The position numbers and the translations under genes were made by a program. Under the pieces are notes generated by a model. That model was not told the DNA's origin and ran no database searches. It saw only the letters and a list, made by a program, of their open reading frames with translations. From NCBI GenBank assembly GCA_037893245.1, contig JBAIAA010000021.1, forward strand, positions 1,798,001 to 1,862,000: a DNA stretch of 64,000 bases, in the 5' to 3' direction. Shown here piece by piece: positions 60,051-64,000 of the stretch; position 1 is the stretch's first letter; each line of letters starts with the position of its first letter. The DNA is from Crossaster papposus (Eukaryota > Echinodermata > Asteroidea > Velatida > Solasteridae).

Positions 60051-60123
60051 GGGGGATTAGCTCAAATGGTAGAGCGCTCGCTTAGTATGCGAGAGGTACC
60101 GGGATCGATACCCGGATCTTCCA
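60051..60123 (+). tRNA. tRNA with alanine acceptor stem and threonine anticodon AGT
   Basis: A single C36T change from the type A consensus turns the loop into TTAGTAT, anticodon AGT. All stems, G3:U70, A73, A and B boxes, leader and T5 stop are intact (73 nt). Known: alanyl-tRNA synthetase reads the acceptor stem and not the anticodon. Inference: if transcribed it would be charged with alanine and decode threonine ACU codons. Unlike the damaged AGT copies near the left end, it keeps GCGAG complete, so it arose independently. An assembly error of one base is the main alternative. Confidence 0.85.
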
Positions 60124-61601
60124 AATAATATTTGTTCATTTTTACTGCATGGTATTTCTTCATTTTATAATTTTCACAAATATACTCAAGAATGAGAGAT
60201 GTGTTGGGGGATTAGCTCAAATGGTAGAGCGCTCGCTTAGCATGCGAGAGGTACCGGGATCGGTACCCGGATCTTCCAAATAATATTTGTTTATTTTTAC
60301 TGCATGGTATTTCTTCATTTTATAATTTTCACAAATATACTCAAGAATGAGAGATGTGTTGGGGGATTAGCTCAAATGGTAGAGCGCTCGCTTAGCATGC
60401 GAGAGGTACCGGGATCGATACCCGGATCTTCCAAATAATTATGTGTTGATTTTTACTGTATGGCATTTCTTCATTTTGTAATTTTCTAAAATATACTCAA
60501 GAAAGAGATGTGTGTTGGGGGATTAGCTCAAATGGTAGAGCGCTCGCTTTGCATGTGAGATGTACCGGGATCGATACCCGGATCTTCCATATAATATTTG
60601 TTGATTTTTACTGCATGGTATTTCTTCATTGTATAATTTTCACAAATATACTCAAGAATGAGAGATGTGTTGGGGAATTAGCTCAAATGGTAGAGCGCTC
60701 GCTTTGCATGTGAGAGGTACCGGGATCGATACCCGGATCTTCCATATAATATTTGTTGATTTTTACTGCATGGTATTTCTTCATTGTATAATTTTCACAA
60801 ATATACTCAAGAATGAGAGATGTGTTGGGGGATTAGCTCAAATGGTAGAGCGCTTGCTTAGCATGCGAGAGGTACCGGGATCGATACCCGGATCTTCCAA
60901 ATAATATGTGTTGATTTTTACTGTATGGCATTTCTTCATTTTGTAATTTTCTAAAATATACTCAAGAAAGAGATGTGTGTTGGGGGATTAGCTCAAATGG
61001 TAGAGCGCTCGCTTTGCATGTGAGATCTACCGGGATCGATACCCGGATCTTCCATATAATATTTGTTGATTTTTACTGCATGGTATTTCTTCATTGTATA
61101 ATTTTCACAAATATACTCAAGAATGAGAGATGTGTTGGGGGATTAGCTCAAATGGTAGAGCGCTCGCTTTGCATGTGAGAGGTACCGGGATCGATACCCG
61201 GATCTTCCATATAATATTTGTTGATTTTTACTGCATGGTATTTCTTCATTGTATAATTTTCACAAATATACTCAAGAATGAGAGATGTGTTGGGGGATTA
61301 GCTCAAATGGTAGAGCGCTTGCTTAGCATGCGAGAGGTACCGGGATCGATACCCGGATCTTCCAAATAATATGTGTTGATTTTTACTGTATGGCATTTCT
61401 TCATTTTGTAATTTTCTAAAATATACTCAAGAAAGAGATGTGTGTTGGGGGATTAGCTCAAATGGTAGAGCGCTTGCTTTGCATGTGAGATGTACCGGGA
61501 TCGATACCCGGATCTTCCATATAATATTTGTTGATTTTTACTGCATGGTATTTCTTCATTTTATAATTTTCACAAATATACTCAAGAATGAGAGATGTGT
61601 T

Positions 61602-61674
61602 GGTGGATTAGCTCAAATGGTAGAGCGCTCGCTTAGCATGCGAGAGATACCGGGATCGATACCCGGATCTTCCA
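61602..61674 (+). tRNA. tRNA(AGC) with G3T
   Basis: The acceptor begins GGTGGAT; the variable region is AGATA. The D, anticodon and T stems are intact. Alanine identity is predicted to be lost. Confidence 0.82.
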
Positions 61675-62842
61675 AATAATATTTGTTCATTTTTACTGCA
61701 TGGTATTTCTTCATTTTATAATTTTCACAAATATATTCAAGAATGAGAGATGTTTTGGGGGATTAGCTCAAATGGTAGAGCGCTCGCTTAGCATGCGAGA
61801 GGTACCGGGATCGATACCCGGATCTTCCAAATAATATTTGTTCATTTTTACTGTATGGCATTTCTTCAATTTGTTATTTTCTAAAATATACTCAAGAAAG
61901 AGATGTGTGTTGGGGGATTAGCTCAAATGGTAAAGCGCTCGCTTAGCATGCGAGAGGTACCGAGATCGGTACCCGGATCTTCCAAATAATATTTGTTCAT
62001 TTTTACTGCATGGTATTTCTTCATTTTATAATTTTTACAAATATACTCAAGAATGAGAGATGTGTTGGGGGATTAGCTCAAATGGTAGAGCGCTCGCTTA
62101 GCATGCGAGAGGTACCGGGATCGGTACCCGGATCTTCCAAATAATATTTGTTCATTTTTACTGCATGGTATTTCTTTATTTTATAATTTTCACAAATATA
62201 CTCAAGAATGAGAGATGTGTTGGGGGATTAGCTCAAATGGTAGAGCGCTCGCTTAGCATGCGAGAGGTACCGGGATCGATACCCGGATCTTCCAAATAAT
62301 TATGTGTTGATTTTTACTGTATGGCATTTCTTCATTTTGTAATTTTCTAAAATATACTCAAGAAAGAGATGTGTGTTGGGGGATTAGCTCAAATGGTAGA
62401 GCGCTCGCTTTGCATGTGAGATGTACCGGGATCGATACCCGGATCTTCCATATAATATTTGTTGATTTTTACTGCATGGTATTTCTTCATTGTATAATTT
62501 TCACAAATATACTCAAGAATGAGAGACGTGTTGGGTGATTAGCTCAAATGGTAGAGCGCTCGCGTAGCATGCGAGAGGTACCGGGATCGATACCCGGATC
62601 TTCCAAATAATATTTCTTAATTTTTACTGCATGGTATTTCTTTATTTTATAATTTTCACAAATATACTCAAGAATGAGAGATGTGTTGGGGGATTAGCTC
62701 AAATGGTAGAGCGCTCGATTAGCATGCGAGAGGTACCGGGATCTATACCCGAATCTTCCAAATAATATGTGTTGATTTTTACTGTATGGCATTTCTTCAT
62801 TTTGGAATTTTCTAAAATATACTCAAGAGAGAGATGGGTGTT

Positions 62843-62915
62843 GGGGGATTAGCTCAAATGGTAGAGCGCTCGCTTTACATGTGAGATGTACCGGGATCGA
62901 TACCCGGATCTTCCA
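62843..62915 (+). tRNA. tRNA with alanine acceptor stem and valine anticodon TAC
   Basis: The unit has the type B body (GTGAG anticodon stem, ATGTA variable region), but G35A makes the loop TTTACAT, anticodon TAC, which reads valine GUA. Acceptor stem with G3:U70, D arm and T arm are intact. The leader carries AGAGAGAGATGGGTG, one of the rarer forms. Inference: a potential valine-to-alanine mistranslator if expressed. Only one copy is seen, so it is recent or a sequencing error. Confidence 0.85.
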
Positions 62916-63927
62916 TATAATATTTGTTGATTTTTACTGCATGGTATTTCTTCATTTTATAATTTTCACAAATATACTCAAGAATGAGAGATGTGTTGGG
63001 GGATTAGCTCAAATGGTAGAGCGCTCGCTTAGCATGCGAGAGGTACCGGAATCGATACCCGGATCTTCCAAATAATATTTCTTCATTTTTACTGCATGGT
63101 ATTTCTTTATTTTATAATTTTCACAAATATACTCAAGAATGAGAGAAGTGTTGGGGGATTAGCTCAAGTGGTAGAGCGCTCGCTTAGCATGCGAGAGGTA
63201 CCGGGATCGATACCCGGATCTTCCAAATAATATGTGTTGATTTTTACTGTATGGCATTTCTTCATTTTGTAATTTTCTAAAATATACTCAAGAAAGAGAT
63301 GTGTGTTGGGGGATTAGCTCAAATGGTAGAGCGCTCGCTTTGCATGTGAGATGTACCGGGAACGATACCCGGATCTTCCATATAATATTTGTTGATTTGT
63401 ACTGCATGGTATTTCTTCATTTTATAATGTTCACAAATATACTCAAGAATGAGAGATATGTTGGGGGATTAGCTCAAATGGTAGAGCGCTCGCTTAGCAT
63501 GCGAGAGGTACCGGGATCGATACCCGGATCTTCCAAATAATATTTGTTCATTTTTACTGCATGGTATTTCTTCATTTTATAATTTTCACAAATATACTCA
63601 AGAATTAGAGATGTTTTGGGGGATTAGCTCACATGGTAGAGCGCTCGCTTAGCATGCGAGAGGTACCGGGATCGATACCAGGATCTTCCAAATAATATTT
63701 GTTCATTTTTACTGTATGGCATTTCTTCATTTTGTTATTTTCTAAAATATACTCAAGAAAGAGATGTGTGTTGGGGGATTAGCTCAAATGGTAGAGCGCT
63801 CGCTTAGCATGCGAGAGGTACCGGGATCGGTACCCGGATCTTCCAAATAATATTTGTTCATTTTTATTGCATGGTATTTCTTCATTTTATAATTTTCACA
63901 AATATACTCAAGAATGAGAGATGTGTT

Positions 63928-64000
63928 GGGGGATTAGCTCAAATGGTAGAGCGCTCGCTTAGCATGCGAGAGGTACCGGGATCGATACCCGGATCTTCCA
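63928..64000 (+). tRNA. tRNA-Ala(AGC), last unit, complete to A73 at the window edge
   Basis: A consensus type A gene whose discriminator base is the last base of the window. Its terminator lies outside, and nothing suggests that the array ends here. Confidence 0.95.

Larger units (their letters stand above)
44..64000 (+). repeat. Giant tandem array of about 410 tRNA-Ala genes, unit about 155 bp
   Basis: Seen: one 73-nt tRNA sequence recurs every 154-156 bp in the same orientation across the window, broken only by an insertion at 43078-43495. Cloverleaf: acceptor GGGGGAT/ATCTTCC with G3:U70 and G4:U69, D stem GCTC/GAGC, anticodon stem CTCGC/GCGAG (TGC form CTCGC/GTGAG), T stem CCGGG/CCCGG, T-loop ATCGATA, discriminator A73. 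Known: G3:U70 is the main identity element for alanyl-tRNA synthetase. The A box (TAGCTCAAATGG) and B box (GGATCGATACC) are internal pol III promoter elements. Spacers are AT-rich and carry a TATA-like leader and a T5 stop. Spacers look about as conserved as the genes, which suggests recent amplification or homogenisation. No coding gene or other RNA gene is visible between units. The block entries below give the first base of every unit. Confidence 0.97.
58630..64000 (+). repeat. Array block 18: 35 units at the right end, including two anticodon switches
   Basis: Unit starts: 58655, 58810, 58965, 59120t, 59275, 59430, 59585, 59741t, 59896, 60051 (AGT), 60206, 60361, 60517t, 60672t, 60827, 60982t, 61137t, 61292, 61447t, 61602, 61757, 61912, 62067, 62222, 62378t, 62533, 62688, 62843 (TAC), 62998, 63153, 63308t, 63463, 63618, 63773, 63928. 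A local triplet (TGC-TGC-AGC) repeats with 465 bp offset at 60517 and 60982. Type C T-loops: 59430, 60206, 61912, 62067, 63773. The array continues past the window edge. Confidence 0.93.

Noticed and set aside
1-64000. CRISPR-like array of regular repeats and spacers
   Set aside because: The spacers are also repeated, the 73-nt repeat folds as a cloverleaf with tRNA-Ala identity elements, and there are no cas genes.
1-64000. tRNA-derived SINE tandem array
   Set aside because: There is no SINE tail, target duplication or tRNA-unrelated body; each unit ends in an intact acceptor stem with A73 and a T5 stop at a fixed distance.
1-64000. Bacterial, phage or organelle tRNA cluster
   Set aside because: CCA is not encoded, all genes are one isotype with AGC (inosine-type) anticodons typical of eukaryotes, and pol III T5 stops follow each gene.
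1-64000. Plant host
   Set aside because: The T-loop ATCGATA and T stem differ from the plant tRNA-Ala form I remember (TTCGATT) and resemble invertebrate ones. This is memory only, so the host assignment is left open.
44-64000. Array as a pure assembly artefact
   Set aside because: Units differ by many private and nested variants, higher-order repeats have different periods, and a unique transposon sits inside one unit; a collapsed or looped assembly would repeat exactly. Local copy numbers could still be wrong.

Overview
The window is almost entirely one giant head-to-tail array of nuclear tRNA-Ala genes, all on the + strand. By hand I count 410 tRNA units of 73 nt (a few 61-85 nt) at a spacing of about 155 bp, from 44 to the last base. 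About 288 read anticodon AGC and 111 read TGC. The rest are anticodon variants: 6 AAC, 3 AGT, 1 TAC and 1 GGC. There is no protein-coding gene.

The genes have eukaryotic RNA polymerase III form: internal A and B boxes, no encoded CCA tail beyond the discriminator A73, and a T5 run about 16 nt after each gene. A G3:U70 pair and A73 give alanine identity. The T-loop ATCGATA (A54 rather than T54) and the T-stem resemble invertebrate tRNA-Ala genes as I remember them more than plant ones, so I lean to an animal host, with low confidence and no search behind it.

Layout: the basic unit is a gene plus about 82 bp of AT-rich spacer. There are three common subtypes. Type A is AGC behind a leader containing CACAAATATACTCAAGAATG. 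Type B is TGC behind a leader containing CTAAAATATACTCAAGAAAG. Type C is AGC with an A58G T-loop, usually behind the B leader. These are combined into nested higher-order repeats with offsets 2633 bp (1.06-5.1 kb), about 3408 bp (5.6-11 kb), 2481 bp (10.8-16.7 kb), 1876 bp (19.3-24.2 kb), 2017 bp (26.5-30.6 kb), 1553 bp (46.4-49.4 kb), 1242 bp (50.1-53.3 kb) and 775/1550/1860 bp (54-58.6 kb). A larger duplicon pairs 18.0-32.1 kb with 32.6-42.7 kb; the two copies carry different numbers of the internal repeats.

The only non-array DNA is a 418 bp element at 43078-43495. It lies inside a tRNA gene, has degenerate 50-60 bp terminal inverted repeats and an exact 9 bp target-site duplication (TACCGGGAT), and looks like a Mutator-like (MULE) non-autonomous element.

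Many copies are intact and could be transcribed, while others are clearly damaged. Damage is shared between higher-order copies, so it was spread by duplication. Several crossover points can be placed inside the tRNA sequence itself. Three units combine an alanine acceptor stem with a non-alanine anticodon and otherwise intact arms or nearly so; these are potential mistranslating tRNAs.
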